64,000 bases of DNA from JAIQFL01 sp035295745 (GTDB taxonomy: Bacteria; Acidobacteriota; Terriglobia; Bryobacterales; Bryobacteraceae), in assembly GCA_035295745.1 (NCBI GenBank), contig DATGIL010000023.1:186001-250000 (forward strand), read 5' to 3'. A model generated the notes under the pieces. That model ran no database searches and was not told the origin of the DNA. It saw only the letters and a program-made list of their open reading frames with translations. Positions 36,175 through 45,363 of this stretch are shown piece by piece. Each line of letters begins with the position of its first letter. Positions within the stretch are counted from its first letter, which is position 1. The translations under genes and the position numbers were made by a program.

Positions 36175-38820
36175 GTGGGACCGGTCAGCCGCATCACGCA
36201 CCTGCTCCGGCGCTTCCGTCATCGCCATCGAATAGAGCACGAACTCGACGAGGAAGTCGAGTCTTATTTCGAGATCCTGATTGAACGTGCCGTGGCGCGC
36301 GGACTCTCGCGAGAAGAGGCCCAACGCGCGGCCCGGGTACAGTTCGAAGGTGCGGAGCAAGTCAAATACAGAGTTCGGGAGGCACGTGTGGGAGCTTCAT
36401 TCGATACAACCCTGCAAGATCTCCGGTATGCATGGAGATCGCTGCGGAAAAGTCCGGGCTTTACTTTCTTCGCTGTGCTGACCATCGCCTTGGGGCTGGG
36501 AGCCAATGCCGCGATGTTCAGCCTGGTCGACGGAGTGCTCCTCAAATCCGCAAGCTATCCGCAGCCGGAGCGGATCGTGCAGTTGTGGGAGAAGCCGCCC
36601 CAGTATTCGCGCAACGTCATTGCGGCGGCAAACTACCTGGACTGGGCGCGGCAAAGCCAGTCGTTCGATGCCATCGCCGCGGAGACCGGCGGATCTCTCA
36701 GCTACGCGGGAAACAGCGAACCTCGCTCGCTTCGTGTGGGGTTCGTCTCCGCTCCGTACTTCCAGGTCTTTGGCGTTCAGGCGGCACTCGGCCGCACCTT
36801 CGCCAGTGGTGAGGATCAGCCGGGCAGTCCAAAGGTCGCGGTGGTTTCGCATCGGCTATGGATGGACGTATTTGGCGGCGACCGCGAACTGGTGGGACGA
36901 TCGATTCTGCTGAATGGCGAACCGTACACGGTGGTCGGCGTGCTGCCCGCGGCGAGCGAATTCGATCGCCGCTGGAACGACCTGTGGATCCCGCTGGTGT
37001 TTCCTCCCAATCCGGCACGGGACTATCACTATTTGACCGCCGTCGCGCGGCTCAAGCGCGGCGTCACCGTGGAGCAGGCGCAAGCCGAGATGAGCGCGAT
37101 TGCCGCGCATATCGCGGAACTCTATCCGGCCATCAAGAAAGGTTGGGGCGCCACGGTGGATCGCTATGTAGACCATGTGGTGGGCACGCAGACGCGGCTC
37201 TCCCTGATGGTTCTGATGTGGGCTGTAGTTGCGGTGTTGTTGATCGGGTGCGCCAATCTGGCGAATCTCCTGATGGCCCGAGCGACACTTCGCGGGCGGG
37301 AGATCGCGCTGCGTATGGCGCTGGGCGCGGGACGACTGCGGGTTATCCGGATGCTGCTGACGGAGAGCCTGTTGTTATCCGCACTGGGAGCGGCAGCGGG
37401 TATCGCGCTGGGCTTCGGACTGCTGCGATGGATTCAGACGCTGCTGCCGCCATTCTATTTTCCGCCCGAAGCCAATATCGAGATGGATGGCCGCGTCCTG
37501 GCTTATCTGGCCGCCGCTACGATCCTCACCGGAATTGCGTTCGGACTGGCGCCGGCCATTCAGGCTTCACGCCGCGATGCCGCCCAGTCGATCAAGGAAG
37601 GTGGGCGCGCGGTTTCCGGCGGCCGTGAAAGACGCTATGCGCGTCATATCTTCGTTACCGCGCAGGTCGCCGTGGCGTTCATCCTCCTGGCTGGCGGCGG
37701 GCTGCTGATGCGTAGCTTCCAACGCTTGATGACGGTGAATCTGGGGTTCCAATCGGAGGGTCTGGTTGGCGCGTGGCTGCCGCTCGAGATGGAACGGAAT
37801 CCGGAACCCAACAAGCTCACGGCGTACGTGAATCAACTGCTGGACGAGGTCCGAGCCGCGCCTGGGATTCAAGACGCCGCGCTGGCGAGCGCTCTTCCAC
37901 TGACAGGCTGGGGAGACGGCATGCCGTTTCGTATGGCCGATCACCAGGACAAGATGCTGGGCAGCGGATTCAAGATCGTCACCCCGGGATATTTTCCGGC
38001 TCTGCGCCTCCGCTTGCTGGCGGGGCGAGTGCTTGACCAGCGAGATGCGGCTGGCGCTCCTCCAGTGGTGGTAGTGAATGAGTCCTTCGTGAAGGCGTAT
38101 TCGCCCAACGAGAAGGTCCTGGGCAGGCGAATCCTGGTGGAGAAGATCGCGCCCTCGAGACGCGGGTTGGGTCCGATGACGGCTTGGGAGATCGTCGGCG
38201 TGGTGGCGGATGAGAAGGCTAACGGTCTGGACGAACCTAACGACACCGGTGTATATGCGAGCTTCGCACAGGATCCCGTAGTCGGCTTGGGCCTGGTGGC
38301 ACGGGGAAGCGGGGATGCGGGAGCGCTGATCAAGACGATCCAGCGCGCGATTTGGCGAGTCAACAAGAGCCAGGTGCTCGACAATCCCCTGACGATGGAC
38401 CAGATCAAGGCGGAATCGGTGACGCTTCGCAAGTTGCCGGCTGTCCTCCTGGGAGGGTTCGCGCTGCTGGCGATGCTGCTGGCCTGCGCGGGAATCTACG
38501 GTGTACTGTCTTTCGTGACTGCGGGCCGCACGCAGGAGCTGGGAATTCGCACGGCGCTGGGCGCGTCACGCAGAGATCTGATTCTGATGGTGGTAAGCGG
38601 TGGATCGATTCCTGCGCTGGCCGGCGTTGTGCTTGGGTTCGGTGGCGCCATCGGGTTGACCCGTTTCATCCGTTCGATGCTCTTTGCTACCAACCCGCTG
38701 GACGGGATGACCTTGGGCGGCGTCGCGGCGATGCTACTTACCGTCTCACTGGCAGCGTGTCTGGCGCCGGCATGGCGGGCCGCGCGTGTCGATCCTGTTT
38801 CCGCCCTACGGCAGGAGTAG
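36175..38820 (+). CDS. MacB/FtsX-type ABC permease, acidobacterial duplicated type with N-terminal prefix
   Basis: 881 residues from GTG. It begins with the permease prefix domain (RFRHRHRIEHELDEEVESYF, GLSREEAQRAARVQFEGAEQ). Then come WRSLRKSPGFTFFAVLTIAL and the duplicated MacB-core/FtsX layout ending RVDPVSALRQE. Compared with the 26515-28923 paralogue it has about 80 extra N-terminal residues. No ATPase is adjacent. Co-transcribed with PadR, so probably induced by the PadR ligand. Confidence 0.92.
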   Translation: MGPVSRITHLLRRFRHRHRIEHELDEEVESYFEILIERAVARGLSREEAQRAARVQFEGAEQVKYRVREARVGASFDTTLQDLRYAWRSLRKSPGFTFFAVLTIALGLGANAAMFSLVDGVLLKSASYPQPERIVQLWEKPPQYSRNVIAAANYLDWARQSQSFDAIAAETGGSLSYAGNSEPRSLRVGFVSAPYFQVFGVQAALGRTFASGEDQPGSPKVAVVSHRLWMDVFGGDRELVGRSILLNGEPYTVVGVLPAASEFDRRWNDLWIPLVFPPNPARDYHYLTAVARLKRGVTVEQAQAEMSAIAAHIAELYPAIKKGWGATVDRYVDHVVGTQTRLSLMVLMWAVVAVLLIGCANLANLLMARATLRGREIALRMALGAGRLRVIRMLLTESLLLSALGAAAGIALGFGLLRWIQTLLPPFYFPPEANIEMDGRVLAYLAAATILTGIAFGLAPAIQASRRDAAQSIKEGGRAVSGGRERRYARHIFVTAQVAVAFILLAGGGLLMRSFQRLMTVNLGFQSEGLVGAWLPLEMERNPEPNKLTAYVNQLLDEVRAAPGIQDAALASALPLTGWGDGMPFRMADHQDKMLGSGFKIVTPGYFPALRLRLLAGRVLDQRDAAGAPPVVVVNESFVKAYSPNEKVLGRRILVEKIAPSRRGLGPMTAWEIVGVVADEKANGLDEPNDTGVYASFAQDPVVGLGLVARGSGDAGALIKTIQRAIWRVNKSQVLDNPLTMDQIKAESVTLRKLPAVLLGGFALLAMLLACAGIYGVLSFVTAGRTQELGIRTALGASRRDLILMVVSGGSIPALAGVVLGFGGAIGLTRFIRSMLFATNPLDGMTLGGVAAMLLTVSLAACLAPAWRAARVDPVSALRQE

Positions 38821-38833
38821 TTGCACGTGCCCT

Positions 38834-40186
38834 CTATCGATTGAACGGGAACTCGTTGATCCAGTGGTAGCCGCGGCTCAGGAGGCGGTACGACATCGGG
38901 TCGATCTTACGAAGCCGCACGGTAAGTTCGCCGCTCGCGAGTTTGCCCTGCAACGTCAGGTGATCCGGATCGGGCCGCGACCATGAGAACGGATACCGGT
39001 TGATCTTGTCGTTGCCCGCGGTGAGCTGGACAGTGCTGTTCGAGGCATCGTACTGGGTGCCGTAGGTGATGATCGAGTCGTCCATCATTTTGATGTTCAG
39101 GACAGTGGGGAACTGTACGACCAGCTTGCGCCATCGGGAGGCGTCGGTCACGAGGGGCGGCAGTTCCTGCCCGTTGCGTGTGAAGCTCTCCACGTCGTAC
39201 ATGCCGTAAAGCGGCGGCCGCTGCGGGTGGACGTACCGGTCTTTGTAGGCTGACCAGCCGCCCTGAATCTGCCCGTAGAGGGAGTAGCCCACGAAGAGTA
39301 CCTGGAAGGCGGTGGCGCTGATGCGCATCCAACGCCGCGGCAGCCGCGGGGCGGTCAGGTCGGACGCAGGGGTGGGCCGATTGAGCAGGAAGAAGTCGAC
39401 GAGCCGGCGCGCTTCCCGCGACACGAGGAACACGCACATCAGTACGATGTTGGTGGAGTAGAGTTTCACCGGGACGTCGTAGCAGTAGTTGAGTGCGGCC
39501 ACGTTGAGCATCACGCCGAAGGAGACCAGTGCCCCAAGTGTAGAAGTGCGGCGGAAGAGCAGGAGCAGGCCGCCCAGCACCTCGGCGCACCCCGAAAAGA
39601 TAATGTAAGGAATGGACGCTCCCATGAACCACCACAGGGAGCCCATCGGTGAAAAGTCGCCGTAAGGTTCGAGCAGCTTGAGGAAGCCCGGCGTGCCGAA
39701 CTGGAGCGGGAAGACCTTTGCGAATCCGTAGCCGAAGAGAGTGAACGACACGGTGTAGCGGACCAGGAGGCGCAGCCACGCGTCGAGGGTCTGGTAGTGA
39801 GGGCGCTTGTAGTCGGCGAGCGACCAGACGAGGGTCGCGGTGAGGGCGAAGACTACGAAGAGCAGATTCTGGATGTAGCCGAGGGTGGTGTCGCCGCTGC
39901 CGGTGGGGAAGTAAGTGACGGGCTGTCCGCTCAGGTGGAAGACGTGAATCGCGACCCAGGGACAGATGGCATGCCACAGGGCAATGTATCGCTTGGAAAT
40001 GAGATTGTAGGCGCCGGGAATCACGTTGATGATGCTGATGCGCCCCGAATCGGGAAGAGCGTACAGGATGAAGTAGCAGAACAGAAATCGAAAGAAGATG
40101 CGATGCGCCAGGGACCATCTTGTCAAGGGTTGTGGATTCGGGACTGGGTCGTTGGCGACCATCGGCGACACAGCGGCTTCGGCCAT
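38834..40186 (-). CDS. DoxX-like integral membrane protein
   Basis: 450 residues with about eight hydrophobic helices in the first 310. These include RIFFRFLFCYFILYALPDSG and YTVSFTLFGYGFAKVFPLQF, followed by FSGCAEVLGGLLLLFRRTST, the region resembling DoxX-like quinol-oxidase-associated proteins. The last 130 residues are a soluble beta-rich domain ending DPMSYRLLSRGYHWINEFPF. Function unknown; it is convergent with the permease gene and separated from the DCC gene by a palindromic element. Confidence 0.6.
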   Translation of the reverse strand: MAEAAVSPMVANDPVPNPQPLTRWSLAHRIFFRFLFCYFILYALPDSGRISIINVIPGAYNLISKRYIALWHAICPWVAIHVFHLSGQPVTYFPTGSGDTTLGYIQNLLFVVFALTATLVWSLADYKRPHYQTLDAWLRLLVRYTVSFTLFGYGFAKVFPLQFGTPGFLKLLEPYGDFSPMGSLWWFMGASIPYIIFSGCAEVLGGLLLLFRRTSTLGALVSFGVMLNVAALNYCYDVPVKLYSTNIVLMCVFLVSREARRLVDFFLLNRPTPASDLTAPRLPRRWMRISATAFQVLFVGYSLYGQIQGGWSAYKDRYVHPQRPPLYGMYDVESFTRNGQELPPLVTDASRWRKLVVQFPTVLNIKMMDDSIITYGTQYDASNSTVQLTAGNDKINRYPFSWSRPDPDHLTLQGKLASGELTVRLRKIDPMSYRLLSRGYHWINEFPFNR

Positions 40187-40211
40187 GCGGGTTCCTCCTA
40201 CCTACCTCGGA

Positions 40212-40316
40212 CACCCCTAATCTGGGGACAGGCTACGTAACTCCCGAATTCCCGGATTATTCTGGGGAAACCTGGACAATTCGGGAATTGCGTCGCCTGT
40301 CCCCAGATTAGGGGTG
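40212..40316. repeat. 105-bp palindromic MITE-like element
   Basis: Perfect 22-bp terminal inverted repeats (40212-40233 and 40295-40316), each containing CCTAATCTGGGGACAGGC or its complement. They are followed inwards by partly complementary arms (CGTAACTCCCGAATT against AATTCGGGAATTGCG). It can fold into one long hairpin. It has no coding capacity, and it sits between two minus-strand genes. The form is that of a miniature inverted-repeat or RAYT-mobilised element; no transposase is nearby. Confidence 0.75.
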
Positions 40317-40372
40317 GATTTGTGGAATTTTACCGCGGAAATGAGACTCGTTCCAAGGTCAGGGGCCCTCGG

Positions 40373-40816
40373 CTAACGTAAGAAACGGGATCTCAGTTCC
40401 GGCGTAGGAAGCAGGCAACTCTCGCGTTTGCCAAACCACCGATAGCGGTGACGCGCGATTACATTGTAGATCCAGTCGCGCAGGGGTCGAGGCAGAATCA
40501 TCAACCCCCACATCCACCGCCAGGGAAAGGTCAGCCGCCGGGCGATGCGCAGGGCTGCGGTCGAACGTGTGTACAGGCGTCCCTGTTCCCACAGGACGAT
40601 GCTGTCCGGAAGCGGTCCGCGCACTGCTGATTCCTCCAGTACGTCGCGCGCAGCCTCTGAGCCGAGCGCTGCGAAACGAAAGTACCCTGCGGGATCGCGA
40701 GCGATGATAAACTGCACCGACCAATTGCACATGTTGCAGACGCCGTCAAAAAACACGGTCGCGTGATCTTGAGAGCGATCGGACTGGGGACGATCGTGTG
40801 GACGGCCCATGGTCAC
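40373..40816 (-). CDS. DCC-family (DUF393) thiol-disulfide oxidoreductase-like protein
   Basis: 147 residues with the family motif FFDGVCNMCNWSVQFIIARD near residue 22, containing the DxxCxxC thiol pair, and later IARHRYRWFGKRESCLLPTP. The presumed redox function is by family analogy. The GTG at 40816 overlaps the stop of the CCA/poly(A) gene (GTGA); an ATG at 40810 is an equal alternative. Probably co-transcribed with that gene. Confidence 0.85.
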   Translation of the reverse strand: MTMGRPHDRPQSDRSQDHATVFFDGVCNMCNWSVQFIIARDPAGYFRFAALGSEAARDVLEESAVRGPLPDSIVLWEQGRLYTRSTAALRIARRLTFPWRWMWGLMILPRPLRDWIYNVIARHRYRWFGKRESCLLPTPELRSRFLR

Positions 40817-42120
40817 CGCGGAAATGAGGCTTCGACCAGGGCCAGAGCCTCCCCGCTGGTGTGGATGCGACCCTCCAATTGGGCGTCCTCCACGGCCGCC
40901 AGGATTTCGGAGAAGCGGGGGCCGGGTTTATAGCCCTCCGCGATCAGGTCCGTTCCCGTTAAGAGAGGTGCAGGTTTCAGATGTTCCGCGGTGAACTCCT
41001 CCAGATGTCGCCTGGCGTACTCGTAGTTCTCCAGATGCTTGCTCCCCGACATGCAATCCAGCCGATGCAGTTCCAGATGCTCCGCAAACACCGGCATCCG
41101 CAGAAACTTCTTGAGTGTGCTCTGCCGCATTTTACCGATGTCCATGAAGCGCATGTGATTGGCTACCAGCGCCTCGACCTGCTCCATCTCGTCGCGGGAG
41201 AAGCGCAGACGCGTAAGAATCTCGTGCGTCATCCTTGTTCCGACTTCGGCATGCCCGTCGAAGCGAATGCGCTCGGCGATGCGGAAGGTGGGCGGCTTGC
41301 CGACATCGTGGAGCAGCGCACCAAGAGCGAGGGTGGGAGTCGGATGATCCAACTGTTCGAGTAGAAGCAGCGTGTGCGTCCAGACGTCGCCCTCGGGGTG
41401 GAATTCGGCGGGTTGCTGCACACCCTTCATCGCGGCCACTTCGGGCAGCACGTCTGCCAGCAAGCCCGTGGCGTCGAGCATCTCGAAACCGCGCCGCGCG
41501 CCTCCTTCGATCAGGATGCGCACCAGTTCCTCGCGAATCCGTTCCGCCGAGATCTTGAGAATGCTGGCGTGATGCCGCGCGATCGCGTGGAAAGTCGGCG
41601 GGTCGATCTCGAAACCGAATCGCGCCGCGAACCGGATGGCGCGCAGCAGGCGCAGATGATCCTCTTCGAAGCGCGCGTCGGGATCACCGATGGCGCGGAT
41701 GACGTGCCCCTGGAGGTCTGCCCGCCCGCCGACGTAGTCGAGAATCTCGCCCGAGTCCGGATCCATCATTAAGCCGTTGATGGTGAAATCGCGCCGCAGC
41801 ACGTCTTCGCGCGGGTCGGTTTCGAAGTGCACACTGCCGGGGCGCCGCCCGTCTTCGTATTCATGATCGCTACGGAAGGTGGCGACCTCCACCTGACAGA
41901 AGGAGTCGCGCACCAGCACTACGCCGAAGTGCGCGCCCACGCGGCCGGAGTTGGGGAAGAGATCCATGATGCGGTCGGGGCGGGCGTCGGTGGAGACATC
42001 GAAGTCTTTGGGCCTGGCTCCCAGCAGAAGATCGCGGACGCAACCGCCCACCAGGTATGCCTGGTGCCCCCCGCTCCGTAACTTCGCAATCACCGCACCT
42101 GCCAGTGCTTCGGCCTCCAT
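40813..42120 (-). CDS. tRNA CCA nucleotidyltransferase / poly(A) polymerase with HD domain
   Basis: 435 residues. The class II nucleotidyltransferase head has YLVGGCVRDLLLGARPKDFD (GG-x-VRD and DxD), VATFRSDHEYEDGRRPG and RRDFTINGLMMD. The middle domain has EEDHLRLLRAIRFAARFGFE. An HD domain follows (LGALLHDVGKPPTF), typical of CCA-adding enzymes. CCA addition and polyadenylation cannot be told apart from sequence by eye. AGGAG lies 9 nt before the ATG. It is divergent from the riboswitch-controlled transporter. Confidence 0.9.
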   Translation of the reverse strand: MEAEALAGAVIAKLRSGGHQAYLVGGCVRDLLLGARPKDFDVSTDARPDRIMDLFPNSGRVGAHFGVVLVRDSFCQVEVATFRSDHEYEDGRRPGSVHFETDPREDVLRRDFTINGLMMDPDSGEILDYVGGRADLQGHVIRAIGDPDARFEEDHLRLLRAIRFAARFGFEIDPPTFHAIARHHASILKISAERIREELVRILIEGGARRGFEMLDATGLLADVLPEVAAMKGVQQPAEFHPEGDVWTHTLLLLEQLDHPTPTLALGALLHDVGKPPTFRIAERIRFDGHAEVGTRMTHEILTRLRFSRDEMEQVEALVANHMRFMDIGKMRQSTLKKFLRMPVFAEHLELHRLDCMSGSKHLENYEYARRHLEEFTAEHLKPAPLLTGTDLIAEGYKPGPRFSEILAAVEDAQLEGRIHTSGEALALVEASFPR

Positions 42121-42157
42121 CTGATGGGTCTCCTGAGCCCCAGTCTATATGCTAATA

Positions 42158-42291
42158 TGTCGATTGCCGAACTCCACCTGGAGGCGGGGGAACCGAGTCG
42201 TTTTGGGGCGCAGTCCGAGAGGACGGAGTACTTTCAAGCTCTAGCCCGTCAGCTAACCTCGCAGGCGAAATTGGGAGTCACCCTGGGGTGA
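42158..42291 (+). promoter_or_regulatory. c-di-AMP (ydaO/yuaA-type) riboswitch
   Basis: The leader shows the conserved blocks of this class in order. TTGCCGAACTCCACCTGGAG and GGCGGGGGAACC lie at 42164-42190, GGGGCGCAG at about 42205, then AGCCCGTCAGCTAACCTCG and CAGGCG to 42266. A short hairpin (TCACCC/GGGTGA, 42278-42291) directly precedes the GAGGAG ribosome site of the transporter. No U-tract follows, so control is probably at translation. c-di-AMP binding normally switches off K+ and osmolyte transporters, matching the gene downstream. Confidence 0.85.
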
Positions 42292-42307
42292 TCGAGGAGA
42301 CAGTTCC

Positions 42308-44545
42308 GTGACATCCGAGCAGCGGCCGGCGGCCGTCAAGGTGGTGGTTGCCACTACCGTGATGCTGTCGTTCATTTCCTTCTGGCGTGCAGCCGCCATC
42401 GTACTCAGTGATCTGGGATCTTCGGCGTACTACGTCGGCGGCATTGCCGAGCACGCCATTGGCAAGTCAGCGCCCTGGTTCATCCTGGCAATCATGCTGT
42501 TTTCGTATGCGGTCCGCGCGATCTACATCGAGAGCTGTTCGATGTTCGTCCGCGGCGGCGTGTACAAAGTCGTTCACGAGGCCATGGGCGGCACCCTGGC
42601 GAAGTTCTCGGTCTCGGCGCTAATGTTCGATTATGTGCTGACGGGGCCGATCAGCGGCGTGAGCGCCGGGCTGTATCTGGGCGGCTTGACCAACGAAATG
42701 GGCGAGCACCTGCAGATCGCGAGCCTGCACGTGTATCCACCATACTTTGCCGCCGTTTTCGCTGCTATCGTGACCGTTTACTTCTGGCGCAAGAACATCA
42801 TCGGGATACACGAATCGAGTGAAAAAGCGCTGCGGATCATGCAGATCACCACCGTCATGGTGGTGATTCTGATCGGGTGGTGTGTGGCTACGATTCTGAT
42901 CAAGGGTCACAATCCCGTTCCCCTTCCCACCCCCGAGAATCTGAAATTCGATCCGGATGCACTCGGTTGGCTGAAAGGCACGTTCGCACCATCGATCACG
43001 GCGATCGCGATTCTCATCGGACTGGGGCACTCGTTGCTGGCGATGAGCGGCGAAGAGAGCCTGGCGCAGGTGAATCGCGAGATCGCGGACCCCAAACTCA
43101 AGAACCTGGAGCGGGCCGGCTTCGTGATCTTCATCTATAGTCTGCTATTCACGTCGCTGGTGTCCTTCTTCGCGGTGTGGATCATTCCGGACGAGGCGCG
43201 GCAGCAATTCCTTGACAACCTCATCGGCGGACTTTCCATGTACCTGGTCGGCCCGGTTTCCGTGCGGTTGCTGTTTCACGGCTTCGTGGTGCTGGTGGGC
43301 ACTCTGATTCTGGCGGGGGCGGTCAACACCGCCATCATCGGATCGAACGGTGTCCTCAATCGCGTGGCGGAGGATGGCGTGCTGCCGGACTGGTTCCGCC
43401 GCCCGCACCACAAGTTCGGTACGACGTCGCGGCTGATCAACCTGGTGGTGATCCTGCAACTGTTGACGATTCTGATCAGCCGCGGCGACATGGTCATGCT
43501 CGGCGAAGCCTATGCCTTCGGGGTGGTGTGGAGCTTCGCGATGAAGGCGTTAAGCGTGCTGATGCTGCGCTACAAGCAGCCGGGTGGTCGCGAGTGGAAG
43601 GTGCCCTTGAACTTCCACATCGGCAAGACGGAGATTCCTCTCGGCCTGATGATCATCACCGTGACGCTCTTCGCCCTGGCGATCATCAACGTGCTCACCA
43701 AGAAGGTGGCCACCATCTCTGGTGTTACCTTCACCATCATCTTCTTCATCGTGTTCGAACTCTCGGATATCTACAATCGGAAACGCAAGGCGTCGCACGC
43801 CCAGGAGATGGAGAAGTTTCGGCTGGATACTCGTACCGACATCTCGGCGGATCCGCTCAACGTGCGGCCGGGCAACGTCCTGGTGGCGGTGCGCAATCCA
43901 CACCGGTTGCAGCATCTGCAGCGCATCCTGCAAAAGACCGATACGCGCAAAATGGACATTGTGGTTCTCTCGGTTCGCCAGGTGACGCAGGCAGCATCCG
44001 GTGAACACGGCCTCGAAACCAACCAGATCTTCTCCGAGGACGAGACTGTGGTTTTCTCGCGCGTGGTGGCGTTGGGAGAGAAGGCGGGCAAGCACGTGGA
44101 GTTGATCGTGGTTCCGGGCTCCGACCCGTACGAGGCGGCGGTGCAGATGGCGGCGCGCCTCCAGTCGTCGCGCATCGTGATGGGGCTCTCACCGAAACTC
44201 ACGCCGTCGGAACAGGGCGCGCAGGTAGGCCGGTATTGGGAAAAGCTTCCAGAGCCGCGGCCTTCGCTCTCGCTGGAAATCGTATTGGAGAATCAGCTCG
44301 ACACTGTCTTCTTCAATCTCGGGCCGCACCCTCCCCGGCTGTGGCCCGAGGACATCGAACTGGCGCACCAGATGTGGCTGGAGTTGAGCGCGCGGGGACT
44401 GGGGGCGAAGCTGCATCATCGCGACATCATTGGGGTGGCACTGCGCCGGATGAATGCCGAACTGCAGTCGGAACGCTCCCACGACGTGATGGAGGATGTT
44501 TTGCGCGAGGTCTCGGGCGCGAACGGGCACTCGTCGGAGAGATAG
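42308..44545 (+). CDS. APC-superfamily transporter with cytosolic C-terminal domain (KimA-like, probable K+ importer)
   Basis: 745 residues from GTG, with GAGGAG 8 nt upstream. About twelve TM helices span residues 10-490 (MFDYVLTGPISGVSAGLYLG, LIGLGHSLLAMSGEESLAQV, NTAIIGSNGVLNRVAEDGVL). A 240-residue soluble domain with a UspA-like beginning (GNVLVAVRNPHRLQHLQRIL) follows. This layout, plus the c-di-AMP riboswitch, matches B. subtilis KimA (YdaO), a high-affinity potassium importer. Amino-acid transport is the alternative. Single gene. Confidence 0.75.
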   Translation: MTSEQRPAAVKVVVATTVMLSFISFWRAAAIVLSDLGSSAYYVGGIAEHAIGKSAPWFILAIMLFSYAVRAIYIESCSMFVRGGVYKVVHEAMGGTLAKFSVSALMFDYVLTGPISGVSAGLYLGGLTNEMGEHLQIASLHVYPPYFAAVFAAIVTVYFWRKNIIGIHESSEKALRIMQITTVMVVILIGWCVATILIKGHNPVPLPTPENLKFDPDALGWLKGTFAPSITAIAILIGLGHSLLAMSGEESLAQVNREIADPKLKNLERAGFVIFIYSLLFTSLVSFFAVWIIPDEARQQFLDNLIGGLSMYLVGPVSVRLLFHGFVVLVGTLILAGAVNTAIIGSNGVLNRVAEDGVLPDWFRRPHHKFGTTSRLINLVVILQLLTILISRGDMVMLGEAYAFGVVWSFAMKALSVLMLRYKQPGGREWKVPLNFHIGKTEIPLGLMIITVTLFALAIINVLTKKVATISGVTFTIIFFIVFELSDIYNRKRKASHAQEMEKFRLDTRTDISADPLNVRPGNVLVAVRNPHRLQHLQRILQKTDTRKMDIVVLSVRQVTQAASGEHGLETNQIFSEDETVVFSRVVALGEKAGKHVELIVVPGSDPYEAAVQMAARLQSSRIVMGLSPKLTPSEQGAQVGRYWEKLPEPRPSLSLEIVLENQLDTVFFNLGPHPPRLWPEDIELAHQMWLELSARGLGAKLHHRDIIGVALRRMNAELQSERSHDVMEDVLREVSGANGHSSER

Positions 44546-44553
44546 ACTCGACT

Positions 44554-45360
44554 CTACTCGATCGCGAACTCTACTACCGCGCGGCCGAAGTGAATCTCGT
44601 CACCAGGCTCCAGCTTGGTTCCGCGAGAAGTACGGTGCACTTCCTGGCTCATCCCGTCGCGAACGATCCAGGTGCCGCACTCCCCGGAGTGCGGCCGGGG
44701 ATACCAACGATCGTTGAAGAGGCGGTACTCGCCGGTCACCCGGTCGTACTGAATGTGTGCATGCTCGCGCGATACCGAGCGGTTGACCTCGATGTCCACT
44801 TCGAAGGCCAGGTCATTGCGGCGGAAGAGGCCCTCCGCGCGGTACACGTCGATCACGCGCCCGATATTGGTTCGGGCCTTGTCGAGCCGCACTTCACGCG
44901 CGTTGGCCACTCCCTCGCGGACGATTAATTTTCCGACGGCGGCACGCTCGGCGCGCTCCTGCGACGCGACTTCGACCACCATCCAAGGCTCGCCGCGCAG
45001 CGGAATGCCGGCCTTCGTCTCGACGTCTACCCGCAGATCGTCCGGGAAACGACAGCCCGCATCGCGCAGGGAGTTGCGCAATTCCTGTTCGAGGTATTGC
45101 CGGAAAAAGCGCCCGGCGAAAATGCCTTGCCGCCCCTCCTCGATGCCGCGTAATTCGATCCGCAGCAGGTCGAAGGGGAATACCTTCTTGCCGCCTGAGC
45201 GATAGCTCTTCTCGCGCGCCTTATCGATTACCGCGAGGCGGATTTCGGCCAATTCCTCGGGCTCCTCTTCGGCGCCTTTGCGGCCCGGCTTGGTCGCCAA
45301 AGGAGATTCAAATAGCGTCCGGCCCCACTTTTCGAGGTATTCGTTGATATTCATCTTCAT
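44554..45360 (-). CDS. FHA-domain protein with DUF3662-like N-terminus (FhaA-like)
   Basis: 268 residues. The N-terminal part (about 1-150, WGRTLFESPLATKPG, KVFPFDLLRIELRG, FFRQYLEQELRNSL) resembles the FhaA N-terminal domain. The C-terminal FHA domain has TNIGRVIDVY, NRSVSREHAHIQYD, GECGTWIVRDG and PGDEIHFGRA; the usual GR-x-x, S-R-x-H and N-G-T positions are mostly kept (CGT in place of NGT). It would bind phosphothreonine on the kinase or its targets. It is the last gene of the wall operon, 3 bp after the SEDS-PBP fusion. Confidence 0.85.
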   Translation of the reverse strand: MKMNINEYLEKWGRTLFESPLATKPGRKGAEEEPEELAEIRLAVIDKAREKSYRSGGKKVFPFDLLRIELRGIEEGRQGIFAGRFFRQYLEQELRNSLRDAGCRFPDDLRVDVETKAGIPLRGEPWMVVEVASQERAERAAVGKLIVREGVANAREVRLDKARTNIGRVIDVYRAEGLFRRNDLAFEVDIEVNRSVSREHAHIQYDRVTGEYRLFNDRWYPRPHSGECGTWIVRDGMSQEVHRTSRGTKLEPGDEIHFGRAVVEFAIE

Positions 45361-45363
45361 CCC

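Noticed and set aside
40331..40850. Shared TCATTTCCGCGGT words near the ends of the DCC and CCA genes suggesting a duplication
   Set aside because: Only about 15 bp match and flanking sequence does not align convincingly.
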